This document shows, piece after piece, positions 53,269-62,530 of a DNA stretch of 64,000 bases (its first letter is position 1; each line of letters begins with the position of its first letter). Below the pieces are notes generated by a model, which worked only from the letters and a program-made list of their open reading frames with translations, ran no database searches and was not told the origin of the DNA. The DNA lies in the NCBI RefSeq assembly GCF_001522545.3, contig NC_031791.1, positions 2,937,426 through 3,001,425 on the forward strand, in the 5' to 3' direction. The position numbers were made by a program, and so were the translations under genes. The DNA comes from Parus major. Lineage: Eukaryota > Chordata > Aves > Passeriformes > Paridae.

Positions 53269-54482
53269 GCTGATGGATTTTCAGCAGAGATTCAGCTTTT
53301 CTTAAAGAAACAAGATCTGGGATACCTCACTTTCACCTGCTGGGTGGGAGAAGGCAATTTATGACAATGAAATAATGAAGTTAGACAGAGCTTTGCACCC
53401 CCAAATCTCAATCAATCCCAAGGACATGGTTTTAATCTTGGAAGATCCAAGTGGATGTGGGCAGCACAAGCCACACATCTAAGCTTTGTTGTCTTGATTC
53501 TTAGTCAGCCTTTGGATATGTCAACAGAGGGGCTTGGGCCTGTGAGTCCTGGGGTTTTTATCCTCTCTTCTGTATATTTATAGCACAAACAGCCAGAGAA
53601 GTTTGCAAAGGTCTTTTTGACCTGCTAGGAGCCAGGCTGCAGCTTTGGAGAGAAGGGTGATGTGAGGCACCTGAACTTTCTCCCGAGCTAAGCCACCAAC
53701 TCATCCCCCAGCCCCAGCACACGCTTCCCATCACTCCTGAGGATTGATGACACCTCATGTCTTGTCCCTTCCAGTCTGTACCTCTGTTGTACCCTCTGTA
53801 AATTGGCCAGACTTTCCTACCTCGTTTGGGCATTATGAGGCAGAATTCCGTAGGATGCTTTGCAGCCCCGTGATGAAAGGTGCTATATAACTGCAAAGTG
53901 TTACTTCAGAAGATGTAACTCGGTCACCAGTGCATCATAACCTATATTAAACAGACATTTTCTTATACGAGAATTTATAGAGTTCAATGTATGGTATTAA
54001 TAAGTGAATTATTGAGACCATCAGAATAGTTTTTGTTTCAGTTGTATCTGTATTCTGGAAAAGTGATTAAAAACCTTTAACCTTAATAAAAGAGTGCATC
54101 CATCCTCCTTTCCTGTATGATGTTGAAATCTAAAAGCACTTTCCAAAACCAATACACAGTTTAAAAGTAGAATCTCACAGATTTCATATGGGGAGGGCTC
54201 AGTAGTTTTTAAGCCATGGTTAAAATTGCAGTTAATCACCTACACAGCAACACCTGGTGATTCCCACGTGGTGTTCCCACTCACACTCGGTTTTGTTCCT
54301 CTGTTGTGGGCTGTAACTACACAGCTGCCCCAAACTGAGTGCAGGGGAATTGGGGCCACCATCAAGCGAGTGGGTCAGTCCTGGGGACTGAACATTCCCT
54401 GTGCTCTGTCCCCCTCTAATACCACCATCACCCAAGAGCTGCAGCAACACAGAAACACCATCTCTGCTGCAGGAAAAGCACC
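53269..54482. other. Convergent intergenic region
   Basis: Sequence between ZMYM4 and the first minus-strand ISG12 copy. Contains an AATAAA at 54085-54090 (+ strand). No exon or named repeat seen. Confidence 0.4.
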
Positions 54483-55952
54483 TTTATTGGCTTCAAGGGA
54501 CTCACTGCTCAACAGAACCCAAAGCTTTTAAAGGGAGGGAGAGGAGGGAGCAAAAGCCCTGAGGGGTCTGTGGGGGTTTCCCAGCACCTGCCATTGTGCA
54601 TGGCAAGGCCTTGGGGTCAGGCACCTGCTTGGCTTCTCTTGGGTTTCTTGTCTGGAGTTGTCTCCTCAGGTTTGTCATCCAAGTTACTTTTTCTTGGGTT
54701 TGTCACTTGGATTTTTATCCTTTTTTAGGTTTGTCACTTGGAGGGTTCTTGCACTTGGACAGCCAGGCACCGCTTGCTGCACCAACTGAGCTCAGGGCAG
54801 ATGTCAGCCCAGCTTTGGCACCAAGAGAAAAACCTGCAGCTCCTGCAAAGACAGATCGAAGTTTGAAGTCCCAGGAGCATCGAGGCTGCCTGCTGAGGGA
54901 CCAAGCACTGGGCACAGCCAGCCAGAGACTCCTGGGCAGGGACAACCCAGAGAGTTTGGAGCAGTTCAGACCATGAGGAGTTAAAGGGCTGCTTTGACTC
55001 TAGAGCAAGCCCAGGGTACAAGCCTGTGTTCCCTGCCATGGAGATGAAGCCCAGCTCCCCTGCCCTCCCCACTCACCGATGGACTGCAGCACAGCAACGG
55101 TGCTGCCGGCGGCCACTCCGCCACCATTGGCGATGGCAGCTGCTGACATCATCTTGGCAGCGATGGAGCCAGCGGCGATGCCAGCTCCTGTGAACCCCAG
55201 CGCGCCAATGAACAGTGGGAGGCCAACCAGTGCCACTCCTGCAGGGGGAACAGAGCAACGTTAGGGTGCTCTCTGTGACCCACATCTCCCCCTGCCACCA
55301 ACACCAGAATCGACCTCCCCAAAAGCACCCAGGGACCAGAGCAGGGAGCCAGGACTGGAGGTGCAGGGCTGGGGACACCCCATGGGCAGCAGGAGAGGAG
55401 CAGTGTGCAGGGCTGCAGCAGTGGGGGCAGGCAGAATTCCAGGCAGTGCCCAGTGCTGAGCCTCCTGCACCCCAGTTCTCCCCAGCCCAGTCCCCAGGAC
55501 CACATGGGGCAGGGATCAGGCAGTGAACCCAAGCGCTGCTCATTCAGTGCCAGATGCTCACCTGCTCCCACTGCGGCTCCAATGGCAGCTCCAACGGCTT
55601 TCCCTTTGTTCCCTGAGAAAGAAAATGACAGGAGGGCAGAAAGGACAGGAATATGGACAGCAAAACTCCCCTGAGCAGTGCTAAGCACCCTGTGCCAGGC
55701 AGAGTAGGATCCCAGAGCCAGCAGCAGTTCCTCCAGCCTCCCCCTGCCTTCATCTGCCTCCAGCCCCTGAAGACCCCTGGGAAGAAGCTTCTAGTGGGGT
55801 GGGTCCCAATGCCCCTCCAGGCTGGGAGGAAAAGGGAAAGGGGCACACCCTGGAGTGCCCACCCACCCTGCCCTGCCCGCAGCACCCACCAGCCCAAAAC
55901 AGCACAGGGCACACAGCACATGTCAGCCTAATCTGTCACCTGCCACCAACAT
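54483..55952 (-). CDS. ISG12 copy A: IFI27/IFI6-like interferon-inducible protein
   Basis: Member of the ISG12 (Ifi-6-16, PF06140) family: small hydrophobic, interferon-induced proteins of mitochondrial or nuclear-envelope membranes with roles in apoptosis and antiviral defence. Three exons are clear on the minus strand: 55612-55562 ([17 protein letters not shown]), 55238-55077 ([19 protein letters not shown] through STVAVLQSI), and 54842-54715 ([20 protein letters not shown], ending SDKPKKG and TAA). All use AG/GT with matching phase 1. A possible start exon at 55952-55940 (MLVA plus one base, donor gtgaca) fits the phase but is weak. The protein would be about 115 residues, usual for the family. 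Minus-strand AATAAA is at 54488-54483. Orthology (IFI6 versus IFI27L2) cannot be decided. Confidence 0.85.
54640..54735 (-). repeat. Decayed lysine/acidic tail repeats after copy A stop
   Basis: Just after the copy A stop, the word agtgacaaaccyaa recurs and other frames read NPSDKPKK and [14 protein letters not shown]. This resembles the in-frame tail of copy B, so copy A appears to have lost a longer C-terminal tail through frameshifts. Confidence 0.55.
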
Positions 55953-56261
55953 AAGATGAATCTGAGTTCATAACAAAATCAACCACTGCCTTGCCAGCCC
56001 CTCACTGCGCAGGGGAGAGGGAGCAGGGCTGGAAACACTGCCCACTGGGATCCTTTTGTGGAGTACAGCAAATCCCAAGGCACTTAGCAGGTACCCAGGC
56101 CCCAGCTGCACACCCACTTTTGCTTTCAGGGCACCTATCACTCCAGCACATCCCCAGCTCTTCAAAGGGTGGCCAAGCTGCTGGAGCTTCCTAATGCCTA
56201 CCAGACTGCCTGGCAGAGATCTTGGGATCAGGCATCTGCTTGGCTTCTCTTGGGAAGTCAC
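55953..56261. other. Spacer between ISG12 copies A and B
   Basis: Holds segments similar to other parts of the cluster: 56000-56100 resembles 62187-62290 (3' flank of copy D). This marks the units as products of segmental duplication. Confidence 0.55.
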
Positions 56262-56490
56262 AAAAAATGACAGAAGGAACTAGGTTGGAAAAGACCTTTG
56301 AGATCATCCAGTCCAACCTAAGACCCAACACCTCAATTAAACCATGGCACTGAGTGCCATATCCAATCTTTTTATAGATGCATCCAGGGATGGTGACTCC
56401 GTCCCTCCCTGAACAGACTATTCCAGCGCCCACTCAGTCTTTCAGTGAAGAATTTTTTCCTGATGTCTAACCTAAACTTCCCCTGCACTT
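56262..56490 (-). mobile_element. CR1 LINE inserted in ISG12 copy B tail
   Basis: Minus-strand CR1 3' end; the plus strand reads taggttggaaaagacctttg, gatcatccagtccaacc and ttcctgatgtctaacc. It interrupts the similarity between copy A and copy B 3' parts after cttggcttctcttggg. Confidence 0.85.
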
Positions 56491-56962
56491 TACCTGGACT
56501 ATTCTCCTTCTTGGGCTCATCACCAATATTCATCTCATTCCTGGATTCCTCATCTGAAGTTGTCTCCTTCTTGGCCTCATCACCAGTATTTGTCTCCCTG
56601 GAATCCTCATCTGAAGTTGTCTCCTTCTTGGGGTTATCACCAGGAGCTGTCTCCTTCCCAGATTCCTCATCTGAAATTGTCTCCTTCTTAGGTCCCTCAT
56701 CTGGCATTGGCTTCCTCTTGGAAATCTTGGCAGAGTCTCCTGCACCAAGTGACAGCAGGATATATGACAGCCCAATTTTGGTACCAAGACAAAAACCTGC
56801 AGCTCCAGGTCAGTGCTGCCCCTCCCTCCCTCCCAGCAGCACCCTGAGTCTCTCCAGCCCCAGCACTCGCAGCCCCCAGCCTGGCAGTGAACCCGAGTGC
56901 CAGACCTTCACCTGCTCGGGTAACTGCTCCAGTGGCAGCTCCTCTGCCTCTGCGTCTCACGG
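56372..56962 (-). CDS. ISG12 copy B: divergent, middle exon absent, repeat tail
   Basis: Two blocks match copy A. Exon 56962-56912 (51 bp, same length and phase as copy A's first exon) is arginine-rich, with AVRRRGRGAATGAV. The last exon block reads GFCLGTKIGLSYILLSLGAG and then an acidic/lysine tail with repeats such as PKKETTSDEES. No counterpart of the 162-bp membrane exon was found in the 115 bases between them. The family acceptor before GAAGF is changed (ctg instead of cag), but a cag seven bases further on (exon start 56796) restores the frame. The ORF then runs 141 codons to a stop at 56374-56372, the last 35 or so within CR1 sequence. The start exon is unknown; one candidate region is near 58736, beyond two LTR insertions. 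It may be a working novel gene or a decaying copy. Confidence 0.45.
56510..56705 (-). repeat. About 60-bp coding tandem repeats in copy B tail
   Basis: Three to four imperfect units on the minus strand, each with the plus-strand words cctcatctgaa and ttgtctccttcttgg. They encode units like KKETTSDEES separated by GD-rich links. The frame stays open through all units. Confidence 0.8.
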
Positions 56963-57324
56963 CTAAGAGGGAAAAAGGCAGGAGGGCAGGAGGGAGAAGA
57001 GGAAGAGGACAGGGAAGGTGGAAGAGGGAAGGGAGGAGCACTGCCCGCGCTGCCCAATGCCCGCAGTCCCCGGTGGACTCTAACAGTGCCGATGCTCGCC
57101 CCAGGGCCGCCCCGTCCGAGCCACGCCCAGGAAGAACGCAGAAGGCTGAGCCTGAGTCATTACTCGGCGGGTCAGACACAGCAAGCAGGGCCCAGGGCAC
57201 AGGTGGGGGTCCCAGCCGCGTACCAGCGGGGTCACGGCAGATAACTGCGAGGGTCCCGGTGTGTACCGGGGGGGTCACGGCACGGCAGCCAAAACATAGC
57301 CCTGTTGGGAGCATTGGTGGCTAT
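56963..57324. other. GC-rich sequence upstream of copy B exon
   Basis: GC-rich, CpG-containing sequence with two or three copies of ggtcacggca at 57230-57285. It may be part of the copy B intron or a promoter. No exon identified. Confidence 0.35.
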
Positions 57325-57875
57325 CGTAGCTTAACCCCAGCCAGCCCCACCTCGCAGCCGCTTGCTCATCACCCACACCCCTCCAATCCCCATCGGAACC
57401 AGGGAGAGTAAAAGCGAGAAAAGTCATGGATTGAAAGAAACAGTTCAATAGGGAAAGCAAAAGCCGCACATACAAGCAAAAGCAAAGCAAAGCTAGGAAT
57501 TCATTCCCTGCATCCCGTGGGCAGGGAGGGGTTCAGCATCCCTGAGCAGGACCCCTTCACACGGGGCAGAGACTCGGGAAAAAATACACCATCATTCCCA
57601 AAATCTCCTCCTTTGTCCATTCATCTGTGTCACACGGCCTGGGATATCCCATCGGCCAGCTGGGTCACCTGTCCCTGCCCCGTCTCCTCCCACACACCCC
57701 CAAATCCCTCCCCAGCATGGCCCCGTGAGGGGCAGGAAAGGCCTTGGGCTGGGCAAGCTCAGCACTAATGAAACCCCTCCGTACCATCAACCCCGTGTTC
57801 GGCACAAGCCCAAAACACATCCCCAGAGCAGTCCCTGGGAGGAAAATTCTCTCTACCCCAGCCCAAAGCAGCGCA
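57325..57875 (-). mobile_element. Older LTR, minus orientation
   Basis: The plus strand shows a block (gcttaaccccagccagccc, gaaacagttcaatagggaaa, gcaaaagccgcacatacaag, ttctctctaccccagccc) that I recognise as a widespread avian endogenous-retrovirus LTR in reverse. It is more degraded than the neighbouring solo LTR, which sits at its edge. Confidence 0.65.
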
Positions 57876-58306
57876 ATGACTGAGAGGAATGAAGGGTTTG
57901 TCTTTACAAACAAGCTGTGGGTCTGCTGATAAGATGCAGCTATCAGTGAGAGACAACAGAAACAACGGGATGGATTCCACTAAAAGATGAAAGAGGCACT
58001 GAAAGAGCACCATGAATTCCACAAAAGTTAAGAATTAAGAAGGGATTATGCATTGGGGGTGTCTCAGGTATCAGGTGTTCCGGAAAGCCTGTACCTCTCA
58101 AGTACCTCAGCCTATGGGGGAAGAGAGAAGGAAACAAGCGGGTGGGAATTAGGATAAAAAGGAGGCTGCGCCCTCCAAAAATTTGAGAGACCCCAGGGGA
58201 ATGCCCCATGGCCTCTCCCTTTATTCGAATAAAGAAAAAGGACTCCTCTGTCTCCTTTTTGGACATAAACCTCTGGTGTTTGTGGATTAATTTTCCTGAC
58301 AATGAC
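57876..58306 (+). mobile_element. Solo LTR with 5-bp target duplication
   Basis: LTR from TG at 57881 to CA at 58300-58301 (421 bp), flanked by direct repeats atgac at 57876-57880 and 58302-58306. It has a TATA-type ggataaaaagg near 58152, an AATAAA near 58229, and a U5-like end. A 5-bp duplication fits class III (ERVL-like). No internal viral sequence. The first 110 bases match the fragment at 1-112. Confidence 0.92.
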
Positions 58307-58697
58307 CAACAGCTGTGAGGAGAAATCAGACCAGGCCCCCCTAGCTGGGCCGGTTTGAGCCCCACCATCCCCCTAGCAAGGGAGAACACCCCACAGAGGA
58401 GCAGATCCCCCAGATCTCAGCTCCCTGCTACCATCGGGTGTCCCCACATCCAGGGCAGTGCAGGCAGTGGGGCCACATGGGGCACTTCTGGACCTGGACC
58501 CTGCTCCCATGGCCCTGGACATGCTGGCACTGCCCTGGAAAGCCAGAACTCAGGGTGCTGGGAAAACACTTGCTGCCTTGTTTACCAACACTTGCATAAT
58601 GCAACATATTTGAGGTAAATAACAGAGAGAATACAGGAACTGAAACTCAACTGAGTGTGGGGTGAGCCCTGAGGTCACAAATGGGGCACAGCACGGG
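58307..58697. other. Spacer, nothing recognised
   Basis: GC-moderate sequence between the solo LTR and a cluster-derived block. No exon or repeat named. Confidence 0.4.
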
Positions 58698-58775
58698 ACA
58701 CACAGCACTTGCCAACTCAGCCTGTCACCTGACTCAAGGTGGCACAAGGTGAATCACAATTCATAACAAAGCCAT
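58698..58775 (-). repeat. Segment shared with 5' region of ISG12 copy A
   Basis: Similar to 55913-55985 (shared words ctgtcacctg and ttcataacaaa). By position it may be the 5' end of copy B, separated from its exons by the LTR insertions. The donor-like gtgaca is conserved. Confidence 0.55.
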
Positions 58776-59126
58776 CCAATGCCTGGAAGGAGCTGGTGGC
58801 CATGGTGAAGCCAGAGGTTGTGCAGGGGCTGTGGGGGCACCTCCTGCCCACCCCCAGTCCCATCGTCGGCCTCTGTCCAGTGCAGCCCAGGCGGACGCAC
58901 TGCCCAAATGGCCTCTGTGCCCGCAGCCACCCCCGAGCTCCTCGTGTTTGGAGCCGTGGCCAAGCCCTGTGTGCCTCGGAGCCAGAGTCTCTCGGCAGCC
59001 GGAGGGTGCTCAGGCTGGTATTTTGGAGGGTTTTGGCTGCCCTTTGTGGGTGATGGGATGCTCCCGGATGCAGCTGCGGCTCAGCGGTTTGGGCTGTGGG
59101 GGCAGCTGGGGAGCTGCACCCTGACT
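58776..59126. other. GC-rich block, unassigned
   Basis: Long open frames occur on both strands because of GC richness. The last exon of ISG12 copy C would be expected hereabouts, but I cannot find the [14 protein letters not shown] sequence. Confidence 0.35.
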
Positions 59127-59232
59127 GTGCCAGGGAGCTGGCCTGCAGTGAGCTCTGCTCCCTGAGAACACCCAAACCCTTTCTGCTCTCCTTTTCTGCC
59201 TCTTGCCACTGCTGCCAGTGGACACAGAGCAG
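59127..59232 (-). repeat. Duplicated intronic block of ISG12 cluster
   Basis: Closely similar to 62671-62776 (shared words ctgctccctgag, acacccaaaccctttct and tgccactgctgccagtgg). It is less similar than the 59514-60429 duplicate, showing that the similarity drops on this side. Confidence 0.8.
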
Positions 59233-59448
59233 TAACCTTCCTGCACAGCGCCAATGCCCTCAGCCCTGACCCTGACCTCACCAGGTCCTGACTCTTCCTA
59301 GCGCATTGGAGATTTATCCCTTCACCAGATTTCAGTTGGATTCAGGTCAGTGAGGGGTTCAAGGGATGATTTAGCTCTACAAGAAGCTCAGGGAACAGCC
59401 CTGTATTCCCTCCCAGCACAGCCCATCTGCTTATCCCCCCTCACTCAC

Positions 59449-60109
59449 CGATTCTGAAACTGAAGCCAAAATACTTGAAATTCCTAGAAAAGTCGATGGT
59501 CTCACCCTTTGCCAGTGCTGCAGGGAGGACAGAGCAGTGTTAGGGTGCTCTCTGTGACCCACACCTCCACCTCCCACCAGCACCTGCATCAGCCTCCCCA
59601 AAAGTACCCAGCAACCAGAGCAGGGAGTGAGGGCTGGGGGTGCAGGGCTGGGAACACCCCATGGGCAGCAGGAGAGGAGCAGTGTGCAGGGCTGCAGCAG
59701 TGGGGGCAGGCAGAATTCCAGGCAGTGCCCAGTGCTGTCCCTTCCCTCTCTGCAGTTCCCCAAGCAAAGCCAAGCACTGCGTATCCTGTGCCAGACTCTC
59801 ACCTACAATTGCAGCTCCAATGACAATTCCAACAGCAAATGCAATACCGATGGCTTTGCAATCTAGGAAGGAAAATGACAGATGGATAGGAGTGTGGGCA
59901 CTAAAGCTCCTCCTGGCTGGAGCCCAGTGCCCTGTGCCGGGCAGGCCAGGGGCCTGGTGGCAGCAGCAGCTCTCCCAGCACCATCCTTCCTCGGCAGATC
60001 CCGGGAGGACAAGGGAGAAGGGACAAACTCCAGGGTTCCTGAGACCCGTCCACACTGTCCCACTGCGGGTCCCCTGCCCCGCACCCCACACATCACCCAA
60101 CCTACCCAT
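59449..60109 (-). CDS. ISG12 copy C: partial, terminal exon not found
   Basis: Minus-strand exons: start ATG at 60109-60107 plus one base with donor gtaggt; 59862-59803 (60 bp) encoding DCKAIGIAFAVGIVIGAAIV, a hydrophobic segment matching the first membrane exon of the family; and 59517-59449 (69 bp) encoding ALAKGETIDF and FGFSFRI, which does not resemble the long glycine/alanine membrane exon of copy A. Phases agree (1 to 1). Reading past the last donor gives a stop after two codons, so a further exon or early termination is needed. The intron between exons two and three resembles that of copy A (55250-55560), confirming common origin. A TATA motif lies at 60400-60393. It may be a shortened functional gene or a decaying one. 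Confidence 0.55.
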
Positions 60110-60429
60110 GGTCGGCTGGGTGGGAGCGAGAGCTGCGATGAGTCTGCTCTAAAACTGGTTCCTTGGGAAGCAAGAACAAGATTTTTTCTGTGAGTGGCAG
60201 GTGGGGTCAGCGGGGCTCTGCTGCCCTGCACGATTGCCCCCAGCCACACCCAGGAGACCCCAGCCACCCCATAAAAGCAGAGACCCTTCAGCCCCAGCCC
60301 AGGCTCCTGCTCGGCCCAGGCCCACCTGGCCGTTCCACCAGTGCATGGACTCAGACCAGCAGAGATAGTGAAATATGTATTGAAAAGAGCTGTTTTTATA
60401 GCCTTCTTCAAGACCTCGTATTTCCTTAC
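59514..60429. repeat. Tandem duplicate unit, first copy
   Basis: 916 bases matching 63085-64000 at a constant offset of 3571. I see only two differences, at 59568 (c versus t at 63139) and 59781 (g versus t at 63352). It spans copy C's promoter, start exon, membrane exon and introns. Confidence 0.95.
60393..60400 (-). promoter_or_regulatory. TATA box of ISG12 copy C
   Basis: Minus-strand TATAAAAA (plus tttttata) about 285 bases upstream of the ATG. A non-coding first exon ending at a donor such as ggccag/gtgggc followed by an intron is likely, because the unspliced leader would contain an upstream ATG. Confidence 0.6.
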
Positions 60430-61080
60430 TTTTTTTTTCACTAAGTGACTTATCACACATTGCCACATCAGCAACACGCCTTCTGAACGTCCTTCCGTGG
60501 GCTGAGCACATTGCAGTGCCTGGCAGATTCCGACAGGCTTCTCTCCTTAGGGCATCCACCAAGTGGCACTTTGTCCCAAGGTCAGGGGAGATAAGCTTCT
60601 TGGTGCTGCCATGGCATTGTGCAGGTCCATCCCACAGCCTGTAACTCAGTTCAATCTTACCTCTCTCTCTCTCTACCACGGTGCAGCGGGTGTCCTCAAA
60701 CACCCACCGTGGGGACACAGCAACCCCACACCACTCACCTGTCCTGTGTGTACTGTGCTCTGAGGGTCAAGGTGTTGCAGGAAAGATCCCAACAGGGAAG
60801 GTCAGGATGGGTAATTTATGGGAAATTGCCCAATCACTGAGTCTCCCTTTCATTTTCATCAACTCTTTATGTCGCTGTCTCTGCTGGAGCAGGGCTGGGG
60901 CTTGCCCATGTCCAGGACACTGGACCCTGGGGTTGTCCCTGCAGAGAGCCTGTCATTTTCCACTGAGGGAAACTGTGAGCCTGACATTCCTGAGTCTGAA
61001 AAGGTTTTCAGCCTGCCAGTGGCTGATTTCTTTCACAAGGGAAGATTTCTTGGGAGAGTCTTTCTTTCAAGGGCAATTTC
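60430..61080. other. Spacer upstream of copy C and before an ERV
   Basis: Includes a CT microsatellite at about 60661-60675 and no recognised gene. The run at 60429-60443 (ctttttttttcact) reversed is one base from an IRF-type GAAANNGAAA element, a weak candidate only. Confidence 0.4.
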
Positions 61081-61301
61081 TGTAAATAACTTATGTTTCT
61101 CAAAACAAATCTGTACAGCTGTGCTGACTATGTTTCTCTTGTTCCACCAATGGGACTAGAGAGGTGTCCTTCTCTTTTACCAATCATGTTAAGTCTGTGT
61201 CTCAACACCGTATAAAAGGTACTAAAAAGTAGACAATAAAGCCTTCTGAGCGTCTTCTGCCTTTGGAGTCATGCCTCTGTATTTGGTGTCCAATAGCGAC
61301 A
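61081..61301 (+). mobile_element. Endogenous retrovirus 5' LTR
   Basis: Short LTR of about 221 bp if it starts at TGTAAATAAC (61081) and ends at the CA of 61300-61301 region (agcgaca). It has a TATA box (gtataaaagg) near 61210 and AATAAA near 61236. The sequence that follows is the internal leader, so this is a 5' LTR rather than a solo LTR. The 5' boundary is approximate. Confidence 0.75.
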
Positions 61302-61905
61302 TCTGGTGACCCCGACTTGTGAAGCTACAACAGTGTAACGAGGTACCGTGCTTCATCCCCCGATTTAGCAAAGGGGTTTTTCGGTCCGGCTCGCAGGATT
61401 CTGCCTGCCCACTCTCCTTTGCTGAGGTGGCCAATTTTGATAGTCGGAACACCTTTCCCAGTGAGCTGCAAGCATGGTAACAGCTATGCTAACTCCAGAG
61501 GAATCCCTAGTCCTGGATTTATGGGTGGACGTTTTCCAGCGCTGAAGAGTGGACATTCCTAGTGCCGATTTTGAGGTTTTCTGTCTCTGGGGAAAAAAAG
61601 CATGTTTTTTTTCCCTAGCGCTGAAAAAGCGATGTCGAAAGACTATTGGCAGTCCCTAGGCAATGCTTTGTTCCAATTGCTGTTTTCTGGAGACATGGAG
61701 GTGGCAAGACTGCTTCTGCCCTGGAAAAAATTTATTACCATGCTTCAGAGCTATGGAGAGAACTCTGACATCTTGACCGAAGAAGAGGTCTCAGAGTGTG
61801 GCTCTGAAGAAGGGGCAGAGTCTCACCCAGATGGTGCTCTGGTGGATTTTGAGTCGCCAGAAACAGCGGCAGTTTTTGACAGGGCTGCACTTTTGAGGTT
61901 CTCTC
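61302..61905 (+). mobile_element. Truncated endogenous retrovirus internal region
   Basis: Begins two bases after the LTR with a primer-binding-site-like tggtgaccccgac (61304-61316). A leader follows, then an open frame from an ATG at 61632 whose position and acidic N-terminal character suit the start of a gag gene. Viral-looking sequence stops near 61905, where cluster sequence resumes; the open frame continues by chance to 62072. No pol, env or 3' LTR is present in the window, so the provirus is a 5' remnant and not functional. Confidence 0.65.
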
Positions 61906-62498
61906 TCCCGCCCCAGGGATCCAGCCCTGAGCATCCCAGGACCCAAGACAAGTCCCCAGCCCAGCAGGAGCAGCGGGGCAGAGCGTGTCTGGCAGGACCA
62001 GCACCCCTGTCCCACCCCAGATCAAACAGACAGGGTGTCCTGAGCCCGAGGCTGCAGAGATGCACCCACTGAATCCTGGGGCTCTGCGGCCCTGCAGTGC
62101 ACAGCAATGCTGCCATGAGAATTTGTTGTAGCAGTGCTGGGGTCCCAGGGACTGCCAGGACTGTCAGGGTTCAGTGGGAGCCAGCCCCTCACTGTGCAGG
62201 GGGACAGGGAGCAAGGCTGGGAACACTGCCTGCTGCAATCCCTTCCTGGAGCACAGCAAACCCCCAGGTGCTGGGCAGGTACCTGAGCCACAACGTACAA
62301 CAAGCATTGCCACACAGACACACTGTCACTGTTCATTTATTGTTTAAAATGATTTTATGGTTAAAATGAATCCTAACCATTTGCAGCGGAAGCTGTGGGT
62401 GTCATGGGACTTTTTAGCACCTGCCTTTTAAAGACGAATCAGGCTGTTGGAAGGCAGAAATCTTGCTTTTATTCCCTGGCATGGATCACTGAGAGTTT
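61906..62498. other. Flank of ISG12 copy D
   Basis: 62187-62290 resembles 56000-56100, the flank of copy B. A minus-strand AATAAA at 62473-62468 probably ends copy D's transcript. Confidence 0.5.
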
Positions 62499-62530
62499 TT
62501 ATGCAATTGGCTGCAGCTTGCAGGGCAGAG

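Noticed and set aside
55901..55921. ATG at 55921 as start of ISG12 copy A
   Set aside because: The nearest donor after it would join exon 55612-55562 in the wrong phase; the ATG at 55952 fits better, though still weakly.
58717..59175. 152-codon minus-strand frame in the ISG12 cluster
   Set aside because: The block is GC-rich, so long frames occur on both strands; it does not resemble an ISG12 exon or any known domain.
60429..60443. Interferon-response element upstream of ISG12 copy C
   Set aside because: The minus-strand GAAAAAAAAA differs from GAAANNGAAA at the key second G and may be just a homopolymer run. Kept only as a weak candidate.
61632..62072. Complete gag gene
   Set aside because: Only the beginning looks retroviral; sequence beyond about 61905 belongs to the surrounding duplicated cluster, so the rest of the frame is chance.
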